A stretch of 64,000 bases of DNA, from assembly GCF_964355755.1 (NCBI RefSeq), contig NC_092675.1, positions 18,738,912 to 18,802,911 of the forward strand. The letters are read 5' to 3'. Below the pieces are notes generated by a model. That model was not told where the DNA came from. It searched no databases and saw only the letters and a list, made by a program, of their open reading frames with translations. The translations under genes were made by a program, and so were the position numbers. Numbering within the stretch: position 1 is the first letter of the stretch; each line of letters begins with the position of its first letter. This document shows, one piece after another, positions 24,768-37,900 of the stretch. Source of the DNA: Antedon mediterranea (Eukaryota > Echinodermata > Crinoidea > Comatulida > Antedonidae).

Positions 24768-27700
24768 TTTGAAAAACTAAATTAAAACACAAATTTTATT
24801 ATCTTTATTATTTTATTCCCAATGTATTTGCCTTTAGAATAACTGAAAAGGTAAACAAAACTAAAATAATTCCAGGTAATCGTCATCCATTATCCGGGAA
24901 AAAAAGCTGTTTTTATGCACGAATTCCCTATAGGCAAGTGTGTAATAAAACATTACTCTTCCGGTATGCATTGCCATGGGTTCAAATCGTGATGAGAGTA
25001 CTTTGTGTATTTTTATAATAGGTTAATCCGTCCATTTACCACTATTAGTGTACATCATTTAGGTCAACTGAATCCATTCATTATCTTAAATTAGACATTT
25101 ACACCTCTTGAAGTATTTAAGAATATCTCTAATTCATATCTTCTTAAGAGACAGTAATAGTCGATTATTTTTAAGATATTAATTATTAAAGTGAGACTTA
25201 AATATTGTAAGCTAAACATTTATTTATGACCAATAATATATTATTCAAGAATCTCTTCCTAAGGGATATTCAATGATTGTGTATTTGTTGATACATTTTA
25301 ATGCAATAATTGGTTTTATCAAGTCCGTTTTTTCCATAAAGTCAGACTGTCATACTGTCTAGGCAAGTTAGTGTGATTGGGATGTGCGGGTTATACTGAC
25401 TCTGGGGAGGCTATTAATCAACTGAATCCAAGACATGCATTGCTGAAGTTAATATGCATTCTATAGTATTTATTTTTTTGGACAATGAATTGAAAACATT
25501 GCTTTATAATTTCTGATTAAGGATCGAAAAGTTAATTTGACTTTTCTCTCGATGGAGTTATGTTATTAAAATGTATTGCAGAAACATTCGGTTTGGTGAG
25601 TCTCAAACTTCACCATTTTTTCTATATCAATTTGTTTTATTTAACGTTAGTTAATTAATGTTGTAAGTTAATGTTGTCATTCATCGGTTTCAACAAATAT
25701 TCCCAAAGCGTTTAGAAAAAACGAAGAGATCGAACTAGAATTTAAAAGAGGTTTGAACACTTGAATAGAAGAGCATAGTCAACCTAATTTTATAAAAACA
25801 GAAGAGACTGATGTTTAGGCCTACAGTAAAACTTTAAGCAAAAAAGTAAGTTTAAAACTAATTCTAGAGGTGCAGGCATTTTAAAAATGCAACATACAGA
25901 ATAAAGGTACAATTAAAATAAACTAATTATTTGGATATATCTTTCAAGCTATTTTTAGAAACCTGTTCTGAATATGCACTAAAAGCAATCAAAACTGTTA
26001 ATGGTAATCTAAATGGCAATGGATTAAACGAAATTGAAGAAATTTGAGAATGTCTTTCATAATTGTGGTCTTGAGAGTGCAGTCTGGTTGGAAGCTGAAA
26101 TGAACATAATTGCGTATAGTCGTAAAAATTGAATATTTAAGACAATTGTTGTATGAAAGTAAACAATTAACATAATGAAAATTAGGATGTATTAAGATTA
26201 AAAACGCTAATTGATTATGAAGATTAATGGAAAATATGTGAATAATGAGTAATAATTGCAGGATCTTCTCATAACTACTGAATACGACACAGCAATATTT
26301 TAGGCCATATCACAGGTTTCAGCCCTAAAGAAGACCCCCTTTCCCAGGAGAGATTCGAACTTATGACAGTAGAGCGAATATCATTTCCTTTAGCACTGTT
26401 TTAGCCCACAATACATTCTTTCATTTCCAGATTGATTATCACACCCTAAAGCTCTGTCTGCCTATCAAACTAGTTTGACAACAAAATTATATGACCAAAT
26501 ATGGTTGATATGACATCATCATGTCCATATGCCACATCAAATTTGTGCTATAAAGTACTACTATAAAGCAGAGTCTACTTTAAAAAATATCTATATAGAT
26601 TAAATTCTTAATTAAATCTACTGGTTTCAACAAAAGTGAATGTTTGTACGTTTATTATCAGCTGACCACTGTCGCAAAAAAAAATGATAGAATTGATTTA
26701 ATACCTACTAAGAAGTTCATTACTGAAATGATAATACGTGACGCATGACGTGAACTTTTCACTTAGTTTATCATATCTTATATTCAGCTAATTCAAATTA
26801 GTTTGGAAATTGACGATACACTGATATTAACGTTTTTTTCCCATCTAATGCGGTTTCTAACATTAAGCAACAGAGCCATTATGTTGGACATTCAATCCAG
26901 GATATTGAAAATAGAGACTTGTGCGTGGCTTAAGAAAGAATGGGATATCCCATGGTCTCTTTCGCAAAAACATGACCGCACATATACGACCGTGCAACAT
27001 GCTTAAAAATAGTCATCAATTAATTAATTATTTATAACGGCGATCTGAAGTAGGCCTATGTATAGATATTTATAGGCGCATTCCGATCGCCCCCAACCAT
27101 AATCTTAAGCATTATAATTGGAAATACCATGACCAAATTATTAGGCCTACACAGTCGATTGATATCTAGCTTTGTGTGGGCCTATGCGAGAACAAACTTT
27201 TGATTATGTTCAAAGTCGTATTGTTGTATTGATTTTATTAAATGATGTGAGTAACATGCTGTATACCGTATGTATATATATATACCTTCTAGTGAGAAAA
27301 AAAAATACAGCGGAATGTTGAGGGATTAAAACATCGCCCGTTTCGCTTCAAATAACGTCATAAATTGAATGTAATCACTGACATTGGCTTAAATGTATTC
27401 TTGAATAACAACACAAAGCTTTGAATTTATTTAAATTATCTAATTTGTAAACGGTTTATATGGCAGATTGGTTGTACAAGGCAATAATCCTTTTGCTGAG
27501 GGTATCCTAGAGTTTACTTGTTCTAACTTTGACCGCCGTGACATATTCGCTATTGATTTTAGTCAGCTACAATTTAAGTTTTTCAAGATGAAATGTAATG
27601 GAATTACTTTAATCTATGGTGAATAAACAAACCAGAAAATTGCATGATAGAATCAATGTTCGAGAGTAGTATTGGGAATATGATATTGTAATTAGGCTGG

Positions 27701-28437
27701 ATATGCTCATCATGATAGGTACGGTATCGTTCAGACGGACCTTATGTACTGTTTACCACACAAACTCAATATAATTTCTATTACTCGAATATTGCATATT
27801 GATAACGTAATAATCAAGCAATATAAATTACTATGATGTGATGAATAATTGTATCGGACAGGATATAACGGTAGAAAAACAAGATCTGGTACTGACTCTT
27901 CAGAGTGCCATGAACGTTAGTGCATGGAGTTACATTACATTACCGGTAACTAATTTAATCCTTTAGAATCACAGGTTCGTGCAACTCATGAGCTCACGGA
28001 TCTTTTCTAATGGTGTACGTCAACAATAGCATGCATATCGCATTGTAAGCTTTTAGGTACGTGACAGTATTCAACAGAATACTATGAACTAAAGACTAAA
28101 AAATACTATGTATATAAACATTCTAAGTATACACTGACAGAATGCTATAGAAGCAAGAATCACATTGTCTTAATGTTAGAACACATTCCCCTCCTCCCTT
28201 CGACACCAAACAGGAAGAAATCATCTTTCCTTTGGGGAAAAAATGCAGGGGAATGCCCCGCACAAGAGCTCAGGCGATATTAGCCAATTTAAGAACATTT
28301 CTCAGTTGTTTAGAACACTTTAAATTATCTTAAATTTCGATTCAGAAATTTGCAACCACGCTATAAGTTTTAACCAGTTATTTTCCGTAAATTTACATTG
28401 AAAATCATTAATTTTTTTTTTTAATTACTGTTACGTA
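24768..28437. other. Non-coding region with one MITE copy
   Basis: No gene was recognised. A partial MITE family A copy lies near 26,446-26,580. The open frame at 26,803-27,006 has no family resemblance. Confidence 0.5.
26446..26580. mobile_element. Partial MITE family A copy
   Basis: It begins CTAAAGCTCTGTCTGCC and TATCAAACTAGTTTGACA, then CCAAATATGG and CATCATCATGTCCATATG as in the copy at 40,364. The right terminus is damaged (TAAAGCAGAGTCTA). Confidence 0.55.
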
Positions 28438-30500
28438 ATGGCCTATAATGCTGAGGAAGCCCTGGATCTTCTTTTGCTTGATGACAGTGATGATGAGCAG
28501 TTTTTTTATCGCGATATCGAAGAGCAAGAATCAGATTCTGACGCGCCTGATAGAGACGATATTAGCGGCGACGATGAACCCGAAGACGACGGTGCACGAG
28601 GGCCTAGGTACAGAAGAAGAGTCGACGATTTAGAATGGAAAGATCGGGCTTATGATTATGCCTGGTTAGGTAAATATGTATTCTATATTATTATATTTAC
28701 TTATTACGTTGACTACTTCGTGTTTTTATCTCAACTTGGTAATTTTCATTATGTTTCAAAAGTTGTATTTTTTTGTTGGCTTTATAAAAACCAAATAGCT
28801 GTAGGCCTAACATTTATTTAGATTATTCATTATTTTTGTATATTTCCTATCTTTGTATTCCTATTTTTATTTTTGTATTATCCATTTATATTATGTATGA
28901 GTAGGAATAAAAATGTTTTGCATTTCAAACATACATTAGTGATGGTTTTTTTATATTTATTTATTGTGTATTTTTTAGGAGAATTTACTGAACAATCGGG
29001 GCCGAAGGTTCATGATGCAGAATCTACGATCACAGAGATTTTCCTGCATTTCTTGGATAATGGGCTGCTGCATCATGTAGTGACGGAGACTAACAGGTAT
29101 GCGCAGAAGCTCATATCCCTTGCTCGGGATAAAGGTAAGTTAGGTAGTTCAACTTTGAGAAATTGGAAAGAGACGGACATAAATGAGGTACGTGCGTTCA
29201 TTGCTCTTATTTTAGGTTTAGGTTTTGACAGACGAGGAAGCTACGAGAGTCACTGGTCTACGAATTGGTTTCTGGACCAGCCTGGACTCCGGAAGATTAT
29301 GTCCAGAAACCGTTTCATGCTGCTCCTCAGGTGTATCCATCTGGCTGATGATGATGCTGCTCCTCATCGAGATGACCCAACCTATGATCGAGGATTCAAG
29401 GTTTCTTTTTTTATGTCTAGTCTTATTGCTAACTTTCAATCTGCTTTTTATCCCTATAGAAACGTGTCATTAGATGAGAGTATAATAGCTTTTTTAGGTA
29501 GAATTCGTTTCAAAACATACAACCCACAAAAGCCACACAAATGGGGATGACTGCATATACATTAGCAGATGCACAAACTGGCTACGTATATCATCAAGAG
29601 TTGTATACAGGTAGTGACGATCGGCCAGATAAAACACGGAGGTTAGTAAATCGTGTGTGCCAACCGATTGCAGGTAAGAAGCACCATGTATATATGGATA
29701 ATTATTTTTCCTCCCCAGCTGTTTTCCAAGATCTAGAAAACCAAGGTACGGGTGCATGCGGAACAATGCGATGCGACAGAATTGGGACTCCACAGTCAAT
29801 CAAGGTAAAAGTAAAAGATATGGCTGTTGGAGATACAGTATTTGAAAGAGATGGAAACAAGTTGTTTGTTACTTGGAAGGACAAGAGAAAGGTAACTGTT
29901 ATTTCTACTGTTCATAATTCTATGACTTTTGAGAAACAGGTAAAGCAGAAACATGGAGCAGGATTTACAGAGATCACCAAGCCATGTGCCATCGAGTTGT
30001 ATACGCAGTATATGGGTGGAGTGGACCGTGCTGACCGGCTGCTATGGACATACCTCAACATCCACAGAAGTCTCAAATGGTGGAAGAAGGTATTTTTTTA
30101 TCTTTTGGAGGTAAGTTTTGTGAATGCTTTGATTATTTACAGGAGTTTCCGTCCAGATGCGATTGTCAGGTCTGACAAGGTTCGTCTGGATCTCATTGAT
30201 GGTCTGCTAGCGAACTATCAACGTCCCAACCCAAGACCAGGAAGAAGGTCAACAGATCAACCACAGCGGCTAACTGAACGCCACTACCCTGCAGTGAACC
30301 CGAAAAAGACACCGGCAGGCAGGAGGTCTGAGCCTGACTGTTTCGTGTGCTCAAAGCGAGGGCCTGGTTGCAAAAGACACCAAACCAAACACATCTGTGC
30401 GCAGTGTGAAAAGCCCATGTGTACTGTGCCATGCTTTGGCCGCTACCACAGCCTTCAGGATTACAAAGCAGATTGTACAAAGGAGTACCACGGAGAATAA
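28438..30500 (+). pseudogene. piggyBac-family transposase gene (DDE_Tnp_1_7), one frameshift
   Basis: An exon at 28,438-28,669 encodes an acidic N-terminus. It joins through a 309-bp intron (GT at 28,670, AG at 28,977-28,978) to FTEQSGPK and the core transposase. The catalytic aspartates of the family are all present: VSLDES (codon 29,473), YMDNYFS (29,697) and GGVDRAD (30,024). The end is a Cys-rich zinc-binding tail (CFVCSKRGPGC, then CAQCEKPMCTVPC) of PGBD type. At about 29,541-29,550 the frame stops right after KPHKWG and continues in another frame at GMTAYTLAD, as if one base were missing. Otherwise the roughly 584-residue product is open. The transposon ends (TTAA plus inverted repeats) were not located. 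A sequencing error at the frameshift would make this an intact gene. Confidence 0.88.
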
Positions 30501-31875
30501 AGGTTAGTGAGATGATGGTAAGTGGATTAGATTGTAAATAGTGTTGATTTATATTGTTTGATTATGTTCACAACTCATATTGTTCCATAATGTTTTCTTC
30601 ATTTGTTTTACAACTCCTTTATTTTGACAACTCATTTTTTTCTTACAACTCATATTGTTTCATAATATTTTATTTTGTAATGTTTTTTGTAATATGTTTT
30701 CTTCATTTGTTTTACAACTCCTTTATTTTGACAACTCATTTTTCTGTAATATGTTTTCTTTGGTTGACGGGGCACATACAAACGTGCCACCTGCCCTCGC
30801 TGTGATCATCGACCTTGACGTGGTAGCGAGGCTTGCGTGCTTCCAATGTAATGGTAGCCAGGCCAATGATGATCAATAAAAAATAAAATATATACAAACA
30901 CAAAAAAAAAGTTTTATTTGCAAAAAATTGAAGAAAAAAAATTAAAAATATGAAATTTCATATTTTTTAATAATTATTGCTTATTATTATGATCAATAAT
31001 GTATTTTATAACAATAATATAATTATTATTTTTGAAAAAAGTTATACAATTTGTGTCTAAATAGCTTCCAACACACAACAAAATGTTTCATATTTTTCAT
31101 AATTTTTGAATTCATAAATCATAAATTAGGTCCAGCCAAAAATGTATGAAATATTTACCAAAAGATAGGAAATTTTATAAGGAACATATGTTATTAGAAA
31201 TGTTTTCCTCTAAAATGACTAGAAGTTTCTCAAAACTTGAAAAAACTGAGACCACCTTTAAAAACATTGAAAAAATGTTGTTCCCAAAAAGAATCTGGTT
31301 GACACAGGAAGTCATTATCTGGAAATTCGGTACTAAGAGGGTTTTAAGTTATTGATTGATTGACTGTACCAATGAAAAGCGATTCACTTACGTATAATGC
31401 ATTCGTCGGAAATACGTTATTTTAAACTGCGAGTCATCATCATCAGAAAAACTCTATATTCTATATCCTATATCTATTAACTTGTGAATTTAATAGGCGT
31501 CGAAATTTCGAAATCAACAATCTGATTGGATGTTCAGTTAAAACTCATTATGGCACCTTTTAGGTTTTATTAAATAGGAGGCCGAAATTATTTAAAATAT
31601 TTAATAATAAATTAATAATAACATAATTGATCCGTAATTGATCCAACAAGAGCGAACTATGTTCTTAAAGATTGTGTACGGTAGTCAATAACACTAGATA
31701 GACCTGGCCTATACACGAATACACGAAGCAGCCACCGATTATTCTTGACGAGGAGTAATCCATTTGGAAGCTCAACCAGCATTCAGCACAGGATATTATG
31801 AAAATCGTAATAATATATCATTAAAATACAGGTATAGATAAAAAAAAACCATTATTGAGAATTTGATATACTGCT

Positions 31876-31995
31876 TAAAAAACTTAAAGCTTAAACGCAC
31901 AACGACATAAGCTCAAGCGTTGACCAATGAAAAGCGACTGTTCGAACAATCCACCGTTTGTGATTATATGCGTAGCCCATAGTCGTCATTGCGTT
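31876..31995. mobile_element. Diverged MITE family B copy
   Basis: It shares TTAAAGCTTAAACGCA, CAAGCGTTGACCAATGAAAAGCG and TTGCGTTGCGTCC with the copies at 6,303 and 46,659. The terminal repeats are poor. Confidence 0.4.
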
Positions 31996-34799
31996 GCGTC
32001 CTCGTGACGACGTACCGTACTATTATCTATTATTATGACAGTGACATGATTAAAAACGGCATTTACGATTTAACACTTAATTTTTAAAACTGTCACTGTC
32101 ATAGTCGAGTGAAATAGTAAAGTACATGTAACGATACACCACTACAAGGTTTATAATTTTCGTAATCATAAATTGATACAAACGTTGAGGAGCAACTGTC
32201 ATTGAGCCCCTAATAAAGTTTATTTGTATATTGTACATAACATTATATCTAACAGTAGGGCCTACCCACACTCATAGTAATAAAGTTTATTTTTCACGCT
32301 GCTGCTCTAGCCCGCTACGTCCCATTAGGACTACTCAATCAGAAGCTAAAGCAAGCAGCAGTTATAGTTCTAAGGACAGACAGTTTTGTGAAAATGGAAA
32401 CTCCACTATAATTTATTGATTCCAGCTGCTACAGTTGTAGACCCAAAAAACGTCTGGGAAAGAGTCTATTAGGACATGTCATGCTAAAATTACAAATCCC
32501 TAAGCATTTCTGGTATATTCACTGTCAGATATTCATTGAATTATTATTGAAACAGTCCATTAAAGTTTGTGTTTGTAATAGGATACTTCACAATTGAAAT
32601 ATCTAGGGTGATGAAGTGACCCCCAGATTTGACCTTAGCAATAAAATTAACTAAAGTGACAGAAATTGAGTATTCACTTCTGTAACAAAAAAATAATATT
32701 TATTCACATATAAAAAAAGAAAAGAAACCCAAAAACCATTGTCTGACAGACAATTTAAGTATTTGTTGCTTTAAATTACATTTTTTTTCAGGTAAAATAA
32801 CTGTTATGTGACAATAAAATGACACATTCAAAAACATTTGAAATAAAAAATATTTTTCAATATGCGAGCAGCGTTTTTTGTAAGAAATATTTCTTGTTTA
32901 TATATCTAACAGTATACACACACTCACAGTAAGAAATTTGCGATTCAAATGGCTACCAACAATGGTTAATACGTATTTACAGTATTTTCAAAGAATTGCA
33001 ATACTATACTAACGGTTTTAAGTTTATCTCAAGGGACCCATAAATTTACCGACTTGTGTTAAACCAAATAATTATACTGAGACTAAGAGATTGGAATGTT
33101 CCATTCATCGCAAATAAATACATTTGTATAAACGTTAAATCTGTCTTATGATGCTGTACTCAAGCAGTTTAACCTGTTTTCAGCTATTAAAAACAATTAT
33201 CGTAAAAGGAGATAGGAAAAGCCGAAAGCATACTCGTATTATTGTGTGTGGGTTTTTTCAAGATGGACATTCATTAGACAGTGTATACCACGATCGGAAA
33301 ACAATCGTTGACCCTAAATTCGTTTTAATGGTCAATAACTAATCATCTAACTCAATTTAATTAGTAAACAGGGTTACATCAGCTGGTTAAAATCAGTACC
33401 GAAAGTACGAACAAACTTTATATACCATCGAGTAAACATTATAGAAGTAACGCGCGATTTACCCAATTTTTGCTCTTACGTAAATTTATATATAGATGCA
33501 ATAACACTTTCTAATATGTTATCGTTCTTCCATTGCTTGTAATAGTAGTTTCCAGAGCTAAAAAAGTAAATGTAATTCGGTTTGTGAATTCAGGACTAGG
33601 CATATAGAAAAAAATCACTTTAGATATACACGATAACTGGCTGAATTGGTTAAATCTCTTAACTTTAACAGTTTAAAACTGTACGGGTTTCCGTAATAAG
33701 AACATACTCCAAGCATGCAATCATCAATGATTAGATAGGTTTGTTTATTTATAAGTCGTGATGGTTCTGCAAGATTAATTATTCTATTGATTCTTATTAC
33801 TAATTATGTTATTAGCTAGGTTTGCAAAAGTACAATGAGCGAAAACGATAAAAGTACAGGTTTGGGGTTGTATTGCATTCCAAATGTGCTGGTGTGAGTA
33901 TGTCACAGCAGCTCTAAAGGTGCATGTTTGACAGTGTCATAATTGATGGTGATCATCACCCTCATGCAAGGGGCTCACATGCATACCAGGGAGGTGTAGG
34001 CCTATGACTAAACATTCCCTATAATCGGTTCTAGACCACAAAGTAATTGGCTCCGCGTCATTAAGATGCTTTCTAATGGATGGATAGAAGTTACAATTTC
34101 AATTAAATGAATACTAATCCTAGCCTACTTCTAAAATCCCTTGTTCTAATTCTTTATCCCACAGAATCCAACATCATTTTAAAACTAACGAGTTCCATGG
34201 TTTCATAGTAGGCCTAGTATTTATGGTAGGACACCCGTGTATTTTATTTCGTTTCATTTTTTCGTCTCAAAAAATATAATTCACAAATATTTAAAAAAAA
34301 ATATATACGATAAAACAATAAATATTTCTTACAAAAAATGCCGCGCATTTCAATCAGCAAATGTTTTCATAGACTCTATTATCCCAGACGTTCTTAGGGG
34401 TGTGCGCATGTCCAGTCCTAGTTTCCAAATACACATTTTTCAGCCGTAGTAAACAAAACTATAATTCTCAAGAAGGAGCGGCGCGCGAAAAAATAAAACA
34501 ATATACAAAATTCGGAGACATTATACATTTATTATATAGGTTTTACAAAAATTGCGCCGCCAGCGACAACCTAAAATCGAATACTAGCTCTCTCTCTCCT
34601 CCTCTCGCTCGTCGCCGCCGTGTTTCGTATCCTCATGTGTGTGGTGGGCCTAGGGTAACATAAAATCGTAGCATATCGGCTACAAATTGTTTACGTCTGA
34701 TGTTATATATTCGTTGGAAAAAACCATATATGTTCAGATGTTAAATTTGGTTGACTGTACTATTATATATACTAGGCTAAGCCTCATAAGTTGTTTAGA

Positions 34800-34931
34800 A
34801 TAGGCTAGGCGGCCGACTGGCTATACCGCCCTACTGTTTGTTCGTCGGCGGGGAGCCAGCTCTTCCCTCCCGGACTGAGATTGGGTCAGTGTGTCTAGGC
34901 CTAAGTGATCTGGTTGACAGGCCAAAACAGT
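34800..34931 (+). promoter_or_regulatory. METAP1: Probable METAP1 promoter/5' UTR
   Basis: A locally GC-rich stretch (GTTCGTCGGCGGGGAGCC) without a clear TATA box directly precedes the METAP1 ATG at 34,932. This is common for housekeeping genes. The start of transcription cannot be set from sequence alone. Confidence 0.4.
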
Positions 34932-37900
34932 ATGTCGGGTGCACGAATATGCGAAACAGATGGATGTGGAAAAGAATCACGCTTGCAATGCCCAACATGC
35001 ATTAAATTAAGCATCGACGGTTCATATTTCTGCTCACAGGTAACTAATTCATGCATAGAATAGATTCCTAGATTCCTTCCATATTGCCATGCCATTGTTA
35101 TTGTTATTGCTATGATTAAAGACTAACATTTATGGGATCTAGAGCTAGCCTAGTAGTAGTAATACTAATAGGTCCTAGAGGCCTATGTGGTACCATATCA
35201 AAGCTTCTGGCTGCTATAAATTAAAGGTATAACATAATATAAAGAATAACATTAGGCCTATAGATAGATTACCAATTTAAAAATGTCTTACTAGGCCTAC
35301 TTTGTTTTGGGGAAATGGTGAGTATTAATAAATGTCTGCCAACTTTACGATGGTCAGTAAAAAAAGTGGTTTTGCAATGGAGCACATCCTTCACAATGCC
35401 AACCACTACACTCGCCACAATGCCAACCACTACCCTCGCCATAATGCCAACCACTACACTTGCCACAATGCCAACCACTACACTCGCCATAATGCTAACC
35501 ACTACACTCGCCATAATGCTAACCACTACACTCGCCATAATGCCAACCACTACACTCGCCACATAACCAACCACTACACTCGCCACAATGCCAACCACTA
35601 CACTCGCCACAAAACCAACCACTACACTCGCCACAAAACCAACCACTACACTCGCCATAATGCCAATCACTACACTCGCCATAATGCCAACCACTACACT
35701 CGCCACAAAACCAACCACTACACTCGCCACAGTGCCAACCACTACACTGGCCACAAAACCAACCACTACACTCGCCATAATGCTAACCACTACACTCGCC
35801 ACAATGCCAACCACTACACTTGCCACAATGCCAACCACTACACTCGCCACAATGCCAACCACTACACTCGCCACAATTCCAACCACTACACTCTCCACAA
35901 TGACAACCACTACACTCGCCACAACGCCAACCACTACACTCGCCACAATGCCAACCACTACCCTCGCCACAATGCTAACCACTACACTCGCCACAATGCC
36001 AACCACTAACCTCGCCATAATGCCAACCATTGCACTCGCCACAATGCCAACCACTACACTCGCCATAAAACCAACCACTAACCTCGCCATAATGCCAACC
36101 ATTGCACTCGCCACAAAACCAACCACTACCCTCGCCATAAAACCAACCACTACACTCGCCACAATGCCAACCACTACACTCTCCACAATGACAACCACTA
36201 CACTCGCCACAACGCCAACCACTACACTCGCCACAATGCCAACCACTACACTCGCCACAATGCCAACCACTACACTCTCCACAATGACAACCACTACACT
36301 CGCCACAACGCCAACCACTACACTCGCCACAATGCCAACCACTACCCTCGCCACAATGCTAACCACTACACTCGCCACAATGCCAACCACTAACCTCGCC
36401 ATAATGCCAACCACTGCACTCGCCACAATGCCAACCACTACACTCACCACAAAACCAACCACTACCCTCGCCATAATGCCAACTTACAACACTCCACAAA
36501 ACAACTGCTCTACACTCACCACAACACCAACCGCTACACTCGCCTCAACGCCAACCACTACACTCACCACAACGCCAACCACTACCCTCACCACAACACC
36601 AACTGCTACACTCGCAACAAAGCCAACCACCGGCTACACTCGCCATAATGCCAACCGCTGGCTACACTCGCTTGAATGCCAACCACTGGCTACACTCGCT
36701 ACAATGTCAAACACAAACATTAAAAGTGATAGTTGTTGGAGCTTTGGAAAATATACTGTATCATGTCATAAAATGAAGCAGAATTTTTCAAATGGGTTGT
36801 GGACAGATTATCTAGCTGCACAATTTAAAAACAAAATATCATGAATAACCTAAAAAATATACTAAAAATTGTGTAGGGCACAGGCCCAGTATGTGTGAGC
36901 TTCTCGCTCTCTCTTCTTTTTGGCTTTGTAAGTTTTTAATAATCTTCAGTAAATGTGTTTTTTTTATGGTTTTTACACATTATTTTTATGGTTTTTACAC
37001 ATTTTTCCTATACTTTACTGCATACAACATAGAGATTTCCAAATTTGTTTACAATAAACCCAACTTTTAGTGATGTAATCACAGTTCAAAATTGTCACTA
37101 AATCTCTTTCAATAATATAAATCATATCAAACCATTCATTGTTCCATTACTGGTATTGTAATACCTTTTGAATGTGAGTTTTTTTTATGGAATTTAATAG
37201 GATTTTGAATTAATGCTACAGTGTAAGTTTAGAACCATGACTAGAAAGTTAAAATGCATACATTAAATTGTTATTGTATGGATTTAGACATTGTAAATCA
37301 CCACATGGGGATATTATCCAAATACAAGATACTGCTCTTAAATCTGGTAGTGTCATGTTGTCTGCCATACAAGATATGATTCATATCTTAAAAACTGTAT
37401 TCAAACTGAAACTGTGTTTTTAAAAGTGACTATTTACAAATGAGATTTAAATCTTATAGTACAATAAGTATCATTGTAAATTGATAATGTATTCTAGAGT
37501 GAAAAATTCTTTGTCTTGTAAGTTGAATTGCTTGTATATGATGATAAATGGTTTTATTTGTATTAAATTTAGTGCAATAAGACATAAAGCTGTTTATATG
37601 TGCCAAATAAAGATTGCATTTGCTAGGAAAACAAAATTCATTGTCATCAATTTACATGTAATGCTCTTAAAGTTGGTCTGAAATATGTCTTTGTTATTCA
37701 TTTTATTCTCTGTAGTATTATTTAAGTAATCTTTGCTTGGTCTTTAGTTTGAAAAGTAAAATGTCAAATTCAATGTTCATTCCTGGGTTCATTTACGTCC
37801 CTAAATTATAAAATATTGTTGTGGTTAAAATTACTAATTTTCTTGGAAGATATGTAAGCTTGTTGAACTGGTCATGGAAACATTTGATTCCCTATTGGCA

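Larger units (their letters stand above)
30501..34931. other. Intergenic region upstream of METAP1
   Basis: It begins with the 3' flank of the piggyBac gene (AATAAA-rich near 30,875-30,885) and holds a diverged MITE family B copy (about 31,876-31,995). There is a CpG-richer patch at about 34,470-34,640 and another at 34,800-34,880, just before the METAP1 start, which could be its promoter. No other gene was recognised. Confidence 0.5.

Noticed and set aside
28160-31345. piggyBac terminal inverted repeats with TTAA
   Set aside because: TTAA sites exist (for example near 28,172 and 31,342), but I could not find matching inverted termini next to them.
35269-36474. 401-aa minus-strand open frame of Val/Ala repeats
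   Set aside because: It is a shadow of the 24-bp minisatellite. It consists of one repeated octapeptide, and comparable frames exist on the opposite strand.
35588-36844. 418-aa Thr-rich plus-strand frame resembling a mucin
   Set aside because: Same minisatellite. There is no signal peptide or flanking domain, and it lies inside METAP1 intron 1.
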